Counted from the stretch's first letter, positions 25,364 through 35,528 are shown. The stretch is DNA of 64,000 bases from Polyangium jinanense (GCF_028435365.1 NZ_JAGTJJ010000054.1:1-64000), one strand, 5' to 3'. The notes: generated from the sequence alone by a model not told the origin. A program made the numbers and translations.

Positions 25364-27889
25364 ATGTCGCTCTACGAGCTGTCGATCGACGACGCCCACC
25401 TTCGCGAGGCCGAGAGGCTCACTTCGCTCGAGGGGAGGGGCTTTCCGACGCTGGTGACACGGTGGGAGTCGCGCCTGTTCGATCAGCCCTGGTCCACGAC
25501 GCTGGTGCTCGATTACACGATCCCGCTGCCTCCGCTGCCAGCCTCGCAGTCGTTCATCGAGGTGCGGATCGCGGCGTTCGTGGGCGGTGCGCCGACGAAG
25601 TTCCTCTACTTCGGCACCGAGATGAATGCGAGCGTGCCCCGCATCGGTCCCGAGATGGAGAACCAGATCGGGTGGGCGAAGCAGTACCAGGAGTACCGGC
25701 TCGACGAACACACCTCGCCCGTCCCGTACCTCAAGCTGATCCAGACGACGCCGCGCATCTACGGCGCCGGCGCGCAGGACTATTACAGCCCCGCGATCAA
25801 GGTGGAGCGCTACGACGGGGTCGCGTCGAGTGATCACCTCGCCGATCTGTTCCCGACGGCCGTGGCGAACCTGCCCTGCGTGAAGGGGCACCTGCTCACG
25901 GATCCTTCGGCCGGTCTCTGGAACGGCGCGCGGTACGTGGGGCAGACGGCGATCGCGATCCTGCGCCAAGGCAAGGTCGTCGGCATCCATCGGCGGATCG
26001 GGCGCACGGACAAGGACGCGGTGCCGCCGGAGATCAAGCGGCGTGATCCGAAGCTCGACGTACTCAAGGAGTGGGTGTCGATCGATCTCGGTTCGAGCAC
26101 GACGGTCGTCGCCCTGCGCGGCGATCGCAGCGCGCCGGAGCTCGTGCGTATCGGCGCGACGAGCGCGCCCGTGGTCTCGGCCGACTACGAGAACCCGAGC
26201 GAGATCTCGTTCGAGCAGCTCGGGCGCACGCTGAAGGCGTGGCGCGATCGCGTGATCCTGCCGATGACGCGCTGGGGCGAGGTGTCGATCGGGCACGCGG
26301 CACGCGCCCTGCGCAGGAAGGGCGGCGAGGAGTCGCTCGCGCTCGGCGCGGCGACGCTGACGCACCTGCCGATGCTGCGCGAACGCGTGGATCGCAAGGA
26401 GAAGATCTCGCTGCGCGGCCGCGGCGATCCCGAGACGCAGGAGACGCTCAAGAAGCCGGCGCCGCCGATCATCGACGAGGACGGGATCGGCGCGCACGAT
26501 CCGTTCGATCCGATCGAGCTCTACGCCTACTACATCGGCCTGCACGTCAACCACAGGACGCGTGGTATCCACACGCGTTACCTCGTGGCGATGCCCTCGG
26601 GCTGGAACGACGATCGGCGCAAGAGCGCGCTCGTCGCCGTGCGTCGTGGCCTCTTCCGCAGCCTGCCCGCCGGCATGCTCGAGTTCCACGACATGGACAT
26701 GCTGAACGTGGTCGACGCGGGCCCCGCAGCGATCCCGTTCGCGGCGTTCGCATTCCGCGCGTTCGCAGTGCAGCCGAAGCCCGATCCGGTGCCCTTCGTG
26801 GCCATCGACGCGGGCGCGAGCGAGACGGGCGTGGTGTTCGGCCTGTTCCGCAACGCCAAACCCGAGGAGCAACTGGAGGGCGGCTACGAGCGGATGATCG
26901 AGTACCTCGAGCCGACGAGCATCCCGTGGTTCGGCGGGGAGCGGCTCTTGCACCGGCTCGCGTACCGGCTCTACGTCGCTGCGGAGGCGAGCGTGGGCGC
27001 AGCGCGCGTGCCCTTCGATCGCCCGAGCGAGGAGACACCCGTGGGCGCGCTCGAGCACCTGCTCGTCGCGAGCCCCGAGGGCCGCGCAAACGCCGAGGTC
27101 TTGAAGGACGCCATCCGGCCGCTGCTCGAAGGCGGCGACACGCGCCTGCCAAAGTCCATCAAGCTCGCCACGCTCGACGGTCCGTTCTTCGACTTCCCAC
27201 TCGAGGTGGATCGGCAAGCGGTCGCCGCGGAGATCGACGGCTGGTTCTCCGAGGCAGTGGAGGAGGTGCGCGTGGGCCTGGAGAAGGCGCTCGAGAAGAT
27301 CGGGCGTGATCCGGATCCCTACGACGGCCTGCGCGTGATGCTCGGCGGTCGCATGAGCATGCACCCGGCGCTGCTCGACAAACTCACGGCGACGCTCCCG
27401 AAGAACGTGAAGATCCACCGCTTCATCGAGCCCGATCGGCTGAACCTCGGCGCACCAACCGTGAAGACGGCATGCGCGCTCGGCGCCCTCGCGATGAAGT
27501 TCGAACGCATCGGCGCGAACGTGCGCGCCGAGAAGCGCGACGCCTTCAAGTATCGCGTGGGCCGCAACCGTCACGGCCAGCTCGCCGACGTGCTCGATCC
27601 TTCGGTCGAGTACGACGTGTGGCGTGAGGTCGGCGCGTGCACGAAGCCAAACGTCGAGGTGCTGTACATGCGCGCCGAGGACGACGGCGAGGTCGCCGCA
27701 GACGATCCGCGCGTGGAGGTGGCAATCTGCAAGCTCGGCGCGACGGCCGTCGGGCAGCGAATCTACATGCGCGCGGTCGGTCCGATCCGCGTCGAGGTGA
27801 GCGTCGGGCCTCCCGGCGGCGAGCCCGCGGCAGGCGCGCCGGTGTGGTGGATCGATCTGAAGGAAAACCTCGCGCGGCCGAAGGCGTAG
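25364..27889 (+). CDS. Hsp70-like (actin-fold) ATPase with a long unknown N-terminal domain
   Basis: The protein has 841 residues. Residues about 1-235 are of no family I know. From 237 it has the actin/Hsp70 ATPase motifs: phosphate-1 VSIDLGSSTTVVAL (about 238-251), phosphate-2 FVAIDAGASETGVV (about 478) and the adenosine motif RVMLGGRMSMHPALL (about 655). The last 150 residues do not match the DnaK substrate-binding domain. Proteins of this layout are likely specialised chaperones or assembly factors. No DnaJ or GrpE gene is adjacent. Confidence 0.75.
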   Translation: MSLYELSIDDAHLREAERLTSLEGRGFPTLVTRWESRLFDQPWSTTLVLDYTIPLPPLPASQSFIEVRIAAFVGGAPTKFLYFGTEMNASVPRIGPEMENQIGWAKQYQEYRLDEHTSPVPYLKLIQTTPRIYGAGAQDYYSPAIKVERYDGVASSDHLADLFPTAVANLPCVKGHLLTDPSAGLWNGARYVGQTAIAILRQGKVVGIHRRIGRTDKDAVPPEIKRRDPKLDVLKEWVSIDLGSSTTVVALRGDRSAPELVRIGATSAPVVSADYENPSEISFEQLGRTLKAWRDRVILPMTRWGEVSIGHAARALRRKGGEESLALGAATLTHLPMLRERVDRKEKISLRGRGDPETQETLKKPAPPIIDEDGIGAHDPFDPIELYAYYIGLHVNHRTRGIHTRYLVAMPSGWNDDRRKSALVAVRRGLFRSLPAGMLEFHDMDMLNVVDAGPAAIPFAAFAFRAFAVQPKPDPVPFVAIDAGASETGVVFGLFRNAKPEEQLEGGYERMIEYLEPTSIPWFGGERLLHRLAYRLYVAAEASVGAARVPFDRPSEETPVGALEHLLVASPEGRANAEVLKDAIRPLLEGGDTRLPKSIKLATLDGPFFDFPLEVDRQAVAAEIDGWFSEAVEEVRVGLEKALEKIGRDPDPYDGLRVMLGGRMSMHPALLDKLTATLPKNVKIHRFIEPDRLNLGAPTVKTACALGALAMKFERIGANVRAEKRDAFKYRVGRNRHGQLADVLDPSVEYDVWREVGACTKPNVEVLYMRAEDDGEVAADDPRVEVAICKLGATAVGQRIYMRAVGPIRVEVSVGPPGGEPAAGAPVWWIDLKENLARPKA

Positions 27890-27892
27890 GGA

Positions 27893-28246
27893 TGCGCGGC
27901 GGGGCTTTGCCCCGCACCCCAGCAGGGGGCTGTCCGCCCCCTGCACCCCGGACCAGGCACGGCCTGGACCGAGGGCCGAGAAACCGCGCGATGCGCGGTT
28001 TCTCGGACGGGCCTGTGGCAAGACCCGAGGCCGCGTTGCCAGCCAAGACGGCAGCGCTGCGCTTGCAGCGAGCAGACACGTCAGCGCTGCGGTCTTGACG
28101 GGCAAGCCCGTCGCCAGTCTTGCCTCGGCCTGTTCGATGAACTGCGCATCGCGCAGTTCATCGACCCCGGGTCCAGCGCTTGCGCTGGTCCGGGTCCAGG
28201 GGTGGACAACCCCTGGTCGGGTCCGGGGTGAAACCCCGGCGCTACG
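27893..28246. repeat. Modular palindrome array (copy 5)
   Basis: It sits between the convergent Hsp70-like and NAGPA-like genes. Modules appear in reverse order to copy 4: GGGGC/GCCCC, GCAGGGGGC/GCCCCCTGC, CCAGGC/GCCTGG, CCGAGAAACCGCGC/GCGCGGTTTCTCGG, the 31-bp palindrome at 28134-28164, CCAGCGC/GCGCTGG, CCAGGGG/CCCCTGG and the terminal GGGGTgaaACCCC. A spacer with AGCAGACACGTCAGCGCTGC is shared with copies 1 and 7. Confidence 0.9.
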
Positions 28247-29473
28247 CTACGGCGCGCGGCGCGTGATGTAGAAGAAGTCGCGCGGGGACGGCTCCTTCAC
28301 GTAATCGTGCGTGCGGTAGTCGACGTGCGGCACGAGTGACGAGACGACGCGGCGCTCGGCGGCGGGCGGGTGCTCGAAGAGCAGGAAGCGCGGGTAGGCG
28401 TAGTTCACGTCGAGCTGCGCTGCGTCGCGCGCGCCGGCAGCCTTCATTGCGCGCGCGAGTGATTGCGCCGTCACGGCTTCGCCGAGTGCGTAGAAGAGCG
28501 TGCGTCCTGCGGCGTCGATGCCGATCGCGGAGCGGCGGATCACGGTTTCGCCGCTGACGGTCGCGCCCCAGTTCTTGTTGTACTCGGTCAGCTTCGTGTT
28601 GAGCTCGCCGCCCTCGACGAGACATGCGGGGGTTTGCCGGTATGCCGCCATCTGGGCCTCCGTCGGCGCGAGCGTCGGCCAGGTGCCGATGCGGATTGCT
28701 CCGTCGCGGTAGAGACCCACGGTGCAGGCGATGTCGCGCGGGGGCAGGAACGTCTTGCCCTCGATCATCATCCCGTACTGCCCGTGCAGCGCCTTGAAGC
28801 CTCCGTTGAAGGCTGCGATCAGGGCCGCGTGCTCCGTCGCCGGGACGAGGCCGGGACGCTCGGAGAGCGGCACGTTTTGCGAGACGGGCTCGGTCGTACC
28901 CGCGACGAGACGGATTGCGACGCGCTGGAGATCCATGGCTACGACGGCCACCGCGGCGAAGCCACGCTTCGGATCGGGGTGGACCACGGCCTTGACCAGC
29001 ACGGGCGGCTCGCCTTCGCGGCTGCCCTCCTGCATCACGAGCCATGTCCCGTCGCCCGTCGCCGCGACGTTCGTGAACGGCGCATCGAAGCGCGGCGGGG
29101 GGAAACTTGGGGCCTCGGGCGTGGAGGCGTCGGCCACGTCGACCTTCGCGGGCACGACTTCGGGCGCGGGGGCGGCGGACAGGGCGGCCGAGGACGAGGC
29201 TGGGGTCTCCCAGAACGTCGTGGGGGCCTCGTCGCCGTGACGCCAGACGTTCACGCGGTCGGCCAGCCCGTAGGCCGTGTCCTCGATCCATGCGACCACG
29301 GAGGGGCCGAGCACTGCGCGCAGGCCGTCGGCGAGCGCGGGGCCGAAGCCTGGGACGTTGTGGATGGCCCACCACGTCGCGCCTCCCGCGACGAACGTGA
29401 CGCCGAGGCCAATGGCTGCGCGCCGTCGCCAGCGCCGTGGCTTCTTCTTCTTGTCTGTCTCGGGGCCGGTCAC
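28247..29473 (-). CDS. Phosphodiester glycosidase (NAGPA)-domain membrane-anchored protein
   Basis: The protein has about 408 residues from GTG 29473. A basic segment (KKKKPRRWRRR) and one membrane helix (AAIGLGVTFVAGGATWWAI) anchor it, followed by an Ala/Pro linker. The catalytic-type domain has the NAGPA marks AAFNGGFKALHGQYGMM, IGIDAAGRTLFYALGE and DVNYAYPRFLLFE. The family removes GlcNAc from phosphodiesters in animals; bacterial members act on envelope glycans but are poorly known. A TTG at 29512 is another possible start. Confidence 0.75.
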   Translation of the reverse strand: MTGPETDKKKKPRRWRRRAAIGLGVTFVAGGATWWAIHNVPGFGPALADGLRAVLGPSVVAWIEDTAYGLADRVNVWRHGDEAPTTFWETPASSSAALSAAPAPEVVPAKVDVADASTPEAPSFPPPRFDAPFTNVAATGDGTWLVMQEGSREGEPPVLVKAVVHPDPKRGFAAVAVVAMDLQRVAIRLVAGTTEPVSQNVPLSERPGLVPATEHAALIAAFNGGFKALHGQYGMMIEGKTFLPPRDIACTVGLYRDGAIRIGTWPTLAPTEAQMAAYRQTPACLVEGGELNTKLTEYNKNWGATVSGETVIRRSAIGIDAAGRTLFYALGEAVTAQSLARAMKAAGARDAAQLDVNYAYPRFLLFEHPPAAERRVVSSLVPHVDYRTHDYVKEPSPRDFFYITRRAP

Positions 29474-29534
29474 GGGGCCGGGAGGGTACCCCAGGACGGC
29501 CTGGGGACCCAAGCGGAGGCGTGTGTGCGGAGCG

Positions 29535-30026
29535 TCAAACGACCTGGCCGTGGGCCATCGTTTTTGGTCCGTCCTTGAACAGGATCTCGACCTTGCCGCG
29601 ATCGATCACGCGGGCGACGACGCCGTCGCCGAACTTCGGGTGACGGACGAGCTCGCCTGGGCCGAGCGTGAGCGTGACGCGGTAGGGCTTGAAGGCGCCC
29701 ATGGGCTGGCCGGCGATCGCGTGCTCCCACTGGATCGTTTGGTCACGCTCGCGTTGCGCGGCGGCGCTCGCGCGGGCGCCTGAGGTCTTGCGCTCCTCGC
29801 CCGAGCCCTCGCGCTTCGTCGCGGACGCGGCCTTGGTCTTTGGCGCCAGCGGCGCGAGCTTCTCGCTCTTCGGGCGGCGGTAGAGGTGATGGGAGCCGCA
29901 CGTCTTGCACTCGACCTTCTTCACCTCGTCGCCGACCATGGCGATGATGCGGTGAGTCAGGTCAAGCTTGCATTTCGTGCAATAAGAATCGATCTCGCCA
30001 CCGGTCTTCGGCTTCTTCGTGATCAC
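29535..30026 (-). CDS. Zinc-ribbon protein with a UvrD-tail-like SH3/Tudor domain
   Basis: The protein has 163 residues from GTG 30026. The N-terminal zinc ribbon has CTKC (about 16-19) and CKTCGSHHLYRRP (about 40-43). A basic linker follows. Residues about 115-163 (PGELVRHPKFGDGVVARVID, then KVEILFKDGPKTMAHG) match the C-terminal domain of UvrD/PcrA helicases, which binds RNA polymerase. It may be a small polymerase- or nucleic-acid-binding factor. It overlaps the upstream gene by 4 bp (GTGA), so translation is coupled. Confidence 0.75.
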   Translation of the reverse strand: MITKKPKTGGEIDSYCTKCKLDLTHRIIAMVGDEVKKVECKTCGSHHLYRRPKSEKLAPLAPKTKAASATKREGSGEERKTSGARASAAAQRERDQTIQWEHAIAGQPMGAFKPYRVTLTLGPGELVRHPKFGDGVVARVIDRGKVEILFKDGPKTMAHGQVV

Positions 30027-30583
30027 GTACCCTCGCGTCTTCTGCGCTCGCGCCGCGTCTCTTTTCCTCGATCCTTGACCGTCACCTGCGCGGAGACGGA
30101 CGGCTTCGGCAGACCTTTCTGGCCTTCCGCTGCCGCTGACTCTCCCTCCTCCGACTCCTCAGCGTCCGACTCCTCGGCCGGAGTTTTTTCGGCGGAACGC
30201 GCGTCGTTCGGGACGAAGCGGATCTCCGTCTTGATCTCGAACGAGAGCTTCGTGAGCACCTTCGTCAGCTCGTCGGCGAACTGCGTGTGCTCGAGGACGT
30301 CGCGAATTTCCTTCGCGACGACGCGGTAAAGCCCGGTCTTGGTGTCGTCGATCTGCTGGTAGAGGTAGTTCAACACCTCCTTCGGCAGCTTCATGTCCCC
30401 CACAAAATGCCGAAGGGTGTCGGGGCCTTCGCTCAGCTTCCCGACGCCGGTCTCGACAGCGCGCTCGACGGCGCGCTTGAGCAGGTCTGGAATGGCACGG
30501 TCGAACGTGCGCCGCCGCTCCGTCTCCGGCTTCTCCCCCTCGGGCGGCTCTTCGCGGCTCGGAAGATCATCGATGTCGCCCAT
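30023..30583 (-). CDS. Conserved hypothetical protein with helical core and charged tails
   Basis: The protein has 186 residues. The core at about 30-110 is helical (IPDLLKRAVERAVETGVGKL, LPKEVLNYLYQQIDDTKTGL, VVAKEIRDVLEH), followed by FADELTKVLTKLSFEIKTEI. An acidic stretch and a basic end (RGKETRRERRRREGT) follow. It resembles the phasin-like or GvpK-like helical proteins in pattern only; I cannot assign it. It is the first gene of a pair with the zinc-ribbon/UvrD-tail gene. ATG 30583 is chosen over 30595. Confidence 0.65.
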   Translation of the reverse strand: MGDIDDLPSREEPPEGEKPETERRRTFDRAIPDLLKRAVERAVETGVGKLSEGPDTLRHFVGDMKLPKEVLNYLYQQIDDTKTGLYRVVAKEIRDVLEHTQFADELTKVLTKLSFEIKTEIRFVPNDARSAEKTPAEESDAEESEEGESAAAEGQKGLPKPSVSAQVTVKDRGKETRRERRRREGT

Positions 30584-30616
30584 CCGCCGGCTCACTAGCC
30601 ATGAAGGGGGCCTTCG

Positions 30617-31342
30617 TCAATCGGACATCGACACCCGCAGCGCCCAAACCTCGGCGACGACCTTTCCCTTTCCGCGCCGGGCGGCAAGCTCCACCGTCAG
30701 GGTATCGTCTTCCAGCGGACAGAACGGCCGATCGGGCTGGACGATGGGCCACCGATCCTCGCCGTGATCCGCGGCGATCGAGGCGCCTCGGCTCGATCGG
30801 ACCACGACGTCGAGGTCCGTCACCGTGGGCTCGGCGACCGCAAAGATTCGATAACACTCGCCTTTCTTGGCTTCGAGCGGGAACGGGACCGGCGCGCCTC
30901 CCTCGGCGACCTCCGCCTCGACCGGCTCCTTCGTGAGCCGTCGCATCCCGTTTTCCGGACCACACAACATGGTCAGGCGCGTGAGGTCCTTCCGCAGATC
31001 CCCTTCCAGGCGAAAGTTACCGTAACAACGAATCCAGGGACCACCCACACGAACGGGCGAGGCGAGGGGGTCCTCGTCGCGCGCGACCGGGCCGGCTTCG
31101 GCGACGCCTCCGTCGGCGTCGGCCGGGACCTCGCCGAGCATCGAGGGGGGGAGCTTGGGCAAGGGCGGGGTCGGGGGCGGGGAGTCGGGGGCGGAGGCGG
31201 CGCCGCCGGCTTGCTCCCAGGGGCGCGGGCGGTCGCGGCAGCCGGTGAGGAGGGCGAGGCTTGCGAGCGCGGCCAGGACGAGGCGCGCGCGGGCGCGTCG
31301 TGGGTTTGGCCGGCCAAGGTTCTGCGCTAGAGTCCCGGCCCG

Positions 31343-31372
<30 letters not shown>
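30617..31372 (-). CDS. Lipoprotein of unknown function (start uncertain)
   Basis: The reliable part is a lipoprotein signal, LVLAALASLALLTGC, with lipobox LTGC, a Pro-rich linker and a globular domain of about 140 residues with single cysteines (WIRCYGNFRLEGDL, MLCGPENG, KKGECYRIFAVAEP, FCPLEDD). A basic run (RRARAR) precedes the helix, as expected. No ATG or GTG lies between it and the pepP region in this frame; the nearest legal start is TTG 31372, inside the divergent pepP gene. The true start may be a rare codon near 31300. Confidence 0.6.
31306..31333 (+). promoter_or_regulatory. Probable promoter of the pepP-mutY operon
   Basis: TTGGCC (31306-31311) and TAGAGT (31328-31333) are separated by 16 bp. 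The pepP ATG is 10 bp after the -10, so the leader would be almost absent. Confidence 0.4.
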
Positions 31373-32644
<1,272 letters not shown>

Positions 32645-32655
32645 AGCAAAAAGCG

Positions 32656-33777
32656 ATGGGTCGCGCGGCGAAATCCGCGTCGCGCGAGGCGACGCTCGCC
32701 ATCGAGCTCAAGGGCTGGTTCCGGAAGAGCGCGCGGGATCTCCCGTGGCGCAGGACGCGGGATCCGTACGCGATCTGGCTGTCCGAGGTGATGCTGCAGC
32801 AGACGCGCGTGGAGACGGTGATCCCGTACTACGAGCGGTTCTTGCAGCGGTTTCCGGACGTGCGTGCGCTCGCGTCCGCCGAGCTCGACGAGGTGCTCTC
32901 GCTCTGGAGCGGGCTCGGCTACTACCGTCGCGCGCGCGAGCTTCATCGCTGCGCGCAGGAGGTCGCCGAGAAGCACGGCGGCGTGTTCCCCGCGGAGGCC
33001 GCGGAGCTACGCAAGCTCCGCGGGATCGGCCCGTACACCGCCGGTGCGGTGTCGAGCATCGCGTTCGATCGTCCCGCGGCGCTCGTGGACGGCAACGTCG
33101 CGCGGGTGCTCGCGCGCCTCGAGGTGATCGAGGACGACGTGAAGAGCACCGCGGGCCTGAAGCGGATCTGGAGCGTCGCGGAGAAGCTCGTCCCCGAGGA
33201 GGAGCCCGGCGCGTGGAACCAGGCGCTCATGGAGCTCGGCGCGACGATCTGCACGCCGCAAAACCCTGCATGCCTCATCTGCCCGGTGCGCGACGCGTGC
33301 GCGGCGCGGGCGCAGGGCAGGGAGCGCGAGCTGCCGATCGTGGGCGAGAAAAAGGCATCGCCGCGCGTGGCGATGGTCGCTGTCGTGGTGGAGCACGAGG
33401 GGCGCTTTCTGTTCGCGCGGCGCAGAGAAGGCGGACTGTTCGGCGGGCTGTGGGAGCCGCCGATGGTCGAGGCGCGGACGGCCGAGGACGCGAAGAGCTC
33501 GCTCCATGGCGCGGGCGTCGCGGCGGAGGCGAAGCTCACGGAGGTGGGACGCGTCGAGCACGTGCTCACGCACCGCGAGCTCGACGTGCTCGTGCTGCGC
33601 GCGCGGGCGGATCGGCCCTGGCCGCTCGAAGCGCCGACGACGGCGCCGTACGAGCGACTCGCGTGGCTCGAGCAAACCGCCGAGGGCGTCGGCGTCTCCA
33701 CGCTGGCGCGCAAGATCCTCGCGGCGGCGAAGCCTGAGAAGAAGGGCGCAGCGCGCAAGAAGAAGGCTCGCGCGTAG
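32656..33777 (+). CDS. mutY: A/G-specific adenine glycosylase
   Basis: The protein has 373 residues. It removes adenine mispaired with 8-oxoguanine. The HhH-GPD core has SEVMLQQTRVETVIPYYERF (catalytic Glu), LRGIGPYTAGAVSSIAF and VDGNVARVLARL (catalytic Asp). The 4Fe-4S loop CTPQNPACLICPVRDAC has the canonical C-x6-C-x2-C-x5-C spacing. A NUDIX-like C-terminal domain recognises the oxidised base (FLFARRREGGLFGGLWEPP). The extreme C-terminus is basic (KKGAARKKKARA), as in nth of this window. ATG 32656 follows pepP by 11 bp. Confidence 0.95.
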   Translation: MGRAAKSASREATLAIELKGWFRKSARDLPWRRTRDPYAIWLSEVMLQQTRVETVIPYYERFLQRFPDVRALASAELDEVLSLWSGLGYYRRARELHRCAQEVAEKHGGVFPAEAAELRKLRGIGPYTAGAVSSIAFDRPAALVDGNVARVLARLEVIEDDVKSTAGLKRIWSVAEKLVPEEEPGAWNQALMELGATICTPQNPACLICPVRDACAARAQGRERELPIVGEKKASPRVAMVAVVVEHEGRFLFARRREGGLFGGLWEPPMVEARTAEDAKSSLHGAGVAAEAKLTEVGRVEHVLTHRELDVLVLRARADRPWPLEAPTTAPYERLAWLEQTAEGVGVSTLARKILAAAKPEKKGAARKKKARA

Positions 33778-33787
33778 CGCCCTCGGC

Positions 33788-34234
33788 TCACTCCGTGGGG
33801 CCTGCGCGCTTGCGCGAGGCGGGCTTGGTCCGCTCGCGCAGTGCGTCCTCCATCGTTCCGCGCTCTTCCTCCGAGAAGTACACGTCCTCGGCCTCGGCGC
33901 CGATCTCCTCGACGAGGAACGGCGTTTCGAGATCCTGCCCTTCGTCCGACAGGATCACGTCGCTCATGTCGCGGCCGCGCGTCGCGCCTTCGAGGAACTC
34001 AGCGCCGAGATCGCCGGCGAGATCCGCGGCCGCGTCGGCGTTGTCGGGATCGAAGGAAAAACCCTCGCTCACCTGATCGTTCGGGTGATGGCGGAAGACA
34101 CGATCGCTGTCGTCGAGCGTGTGCACGGGCTCGTCCATCGCGTCGGGCGGGTGCACCTTTCCGGGCAGAGGCGGCGCGGCGAACTCGTCGAGATCTTCGA
34201 GCACGGGCCGCGGGGGCCTCTCCTCGAACGACAT
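33788..34234 (-). CDS. Acidic conserved hypothetical protein
   Basis: The protein has 148 residues from ATG 34234; longer frames reach 34435. It is strongly acidic, with repeated Glu/Asp runs (VEEIGAEAEDVYFSEEERGT) and a basic end (RTKPASRKRAGPTE). Pattern SDVILSDEGQDLETPFLVEE suggests a regular fold. I do not recognise it. It converges with mutY over 10 bp. Confidence 0.55.
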   Translation of the reverse strand: MSFEERPPRPVLEDLDEFAAPPLPGKVHPPDAMDEPVHTLDDSDRVFRHHPNDQVSEGFSFDPDNADAAADLAGDLGAEFLEGATRGRDMSDVILSDEGQDLETPFLVEEIGAEAEDVYFSEEERGTMEDALRERTKPASRKRAGPTE

Positions 34235-34415
34235 CCCCGGGCGCCGCGCGTGGGTGACGCCGTGGCGGTGTTCGCTGCTGCGTACGCTCGATGCGGGGGG
34301 CGGAGCCTGGGTGGACGGGGCGGCCGCCCGCGCGTGTTTCGCCCCGGTTCGGGCCGGCTTGAGGGGTTTGTTGCTGTTCACGCGCCACCCCGAATGCAAG
34401 AGTCGCGCGCGTGAT

Positions 34416-34450
34416 TTGACGTGCGAAGAACGCACGTTACGCGGTAAGAT
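34416..34450 (+). promoter_or_regulatory. Inverted repeat upstream of the three-gene envelope operon
   Basis: ACGTGCG-aagaa-CGCACGT (34419-34437) is a perfect 7-bp inverted repeat that overlaps a TTGACG box (34416-34421). TAAGAT (34445-34450) could be a -10 but is 23 bp away, so the pairing is uncertain. The repeat could be a regulator's operator. Confidence 0.4.
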
Positions 34451-34464
34451 CCAGGGGCCCCAGC

Positions 34465-35139
34465 ATGCGCGAAAAACGCCCGCGGCCCCGCCGTTCGACG
34501 GCCCTCGTGACGACGTTCACCACGGGGTGCGTCCTCGCCTGCGCAGGGACCGCGATCGCCGCGGAAGGCGTGCCGAACGCGCAGGGAGAGGACGCAGCCG
34601 AAGCGAGGCGCGCGCTTTACGAGGCTCTGTCGGCACCGCCCAAGGGTTACGTACGTACGCTCGCTGGCCTCTCGTTCGGCGGCGGGCTCCGCTTCAACAA
34701 TCCGTATCGACTCGCCACGCAGCTCGGCGCGTCGGCGGAGTCGCCGAGCGCGACCGCGCCCTTCACGACGCTCATGGGCGCGCTCGCGTTCGGGCCGCCC
34801 GATGGCTTGCAGCATGGAGGGATGCTCGGGGTCACCTTCGCGCTCCGCGGCGTCGGGCAAACCGTGCTCACCCCCGGGTACGTCCTGATGTACCGCGGAC
34901 CGGGTCGACTGCTCGCGTACGGGCGAGTCGGCCCGGAGATCCTGCTCTCGCCGGATCTCAACGTGGGCCTCACGGCCGCAGGCGGCGGCGCGTTTTTCGT
35001 GACGGGCGGGCTCGGGCTCGTGCTCGATGTGGCAGGCAGCCTGTTCTACGGCGCGAGCACGTGGGAGAAGAAATACCCGGCGTATCCCGTGCTGTCGGCG
35101 TCGCTCGGCCTCATCGTCGACGTGGAGTTTTTACCGTGA
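34465..35139 (+). CDS. Exported protein, probably outer-membrane beta-rich
   Basis: The protein has 224 residues. A signal peptide (TTFTTGCVLACAGTAIAAEG) precedes a mature part with alternating Gly/aromatic strands (TLAGLSFGGGLRFNNP, GGMLGVTFALRGVG, GGLGLVLDVAGSLFYG) and ends in LIVDVEFLP, which suggests a small beta-barrel. It is the first of three genes joined by GTGA overlaps. No family is recognised. Confidence 0.65.
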   Translation: MREKRPRPRRSTALVTTFTTGCVLACAGTAIAAEGVPNAQGEDAAEARRALYEALSAPPKGYVRTLAGLSFGGGLRFNNPYRLATQLGASAESPSATAPFTTLMGALAFGPPDGLQHGGMLGVTFALRGVGQTVLTPGYVLMYRGPGRLLAYGRVGPEILLSPDLNVGLTAAGGGAFFVTGGLGLVLDVAGSLFYGASTWEKKYPAYPVLSASLGLIVDVEFLP

Positions 35140-35528
35140 CGCGTCGGGCGATCGGCCGCGCCGAGCTCGTGCGCCTCGCCGCGATGCTCGTCCTCGTCGT
35201 CGCCGCGCCGACCGTTGGCGACATCGGGAGCTGCGGCGAAGCCCCCGCGGATCTCGACGCCGCCGCGTTCTTCCGCGAGAAGGCCTCGGTCGACTGCGCG
35301 CGTTGCAAGGAGTGCGTTTTCTCCACGGCGGCGTGCGCGCGCGCCTGTGATCCGACGCAGCCGACGCAATCGTTCCCCGAGGGCTGTTACCCCATCGTGC
35401 ACGACGGCGAGGTTTGTCTCCGCGCACTCGAAGCGGCCTCGTGCGACACGTACGCGAGCTTCGTCGCGGATCAAGGCTCGACGATCTCGACCGAGTGCAA
35501 CTTCTGTCCGCCGGAGGCGAAGCCGTGA
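35136..35528 (+). CDS. Cysteine-rich exported protein
   Basis: The protein has 130 residues from GTG 35136, overlapping the previous stop by 4 bp. A hydrophobic signal (RLAAMLVLVVAAPTVG) is followed by 11 cysteines, including CARCKECVF, AACARACD and a final CNFC. This implies a disulfide-stabilised periplasmic protein, or possibly a metal binder. It has no known family match that I can name. Translation is coupled to both neighbours. Confidence 0.65.
   Translation: MTRRAIGRAELVRLAAMLVLVVAAPTVGDIGSCGEAPADLDAAAFFREKASVDCARCKECVFSTAACARACDPTQPTQSFPEGCYPIVHDGEVCLRALEAASCDTYASFVADQGSTISTECNFCPPEAKP

Noticed and set aside
25229..28105. 958-residue reverse-strand frame over the Hsp70-like gene
   Set aside because: The low-complexity Arg/His-rich translation is typical of an antisense frame; the plus-strand gene has the ATPase motifs.
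28463..29578. Plus-strand 371-residue frame
   Set aside because: It is the antisense of the NAGPA-like gene, with no recognisable domain.
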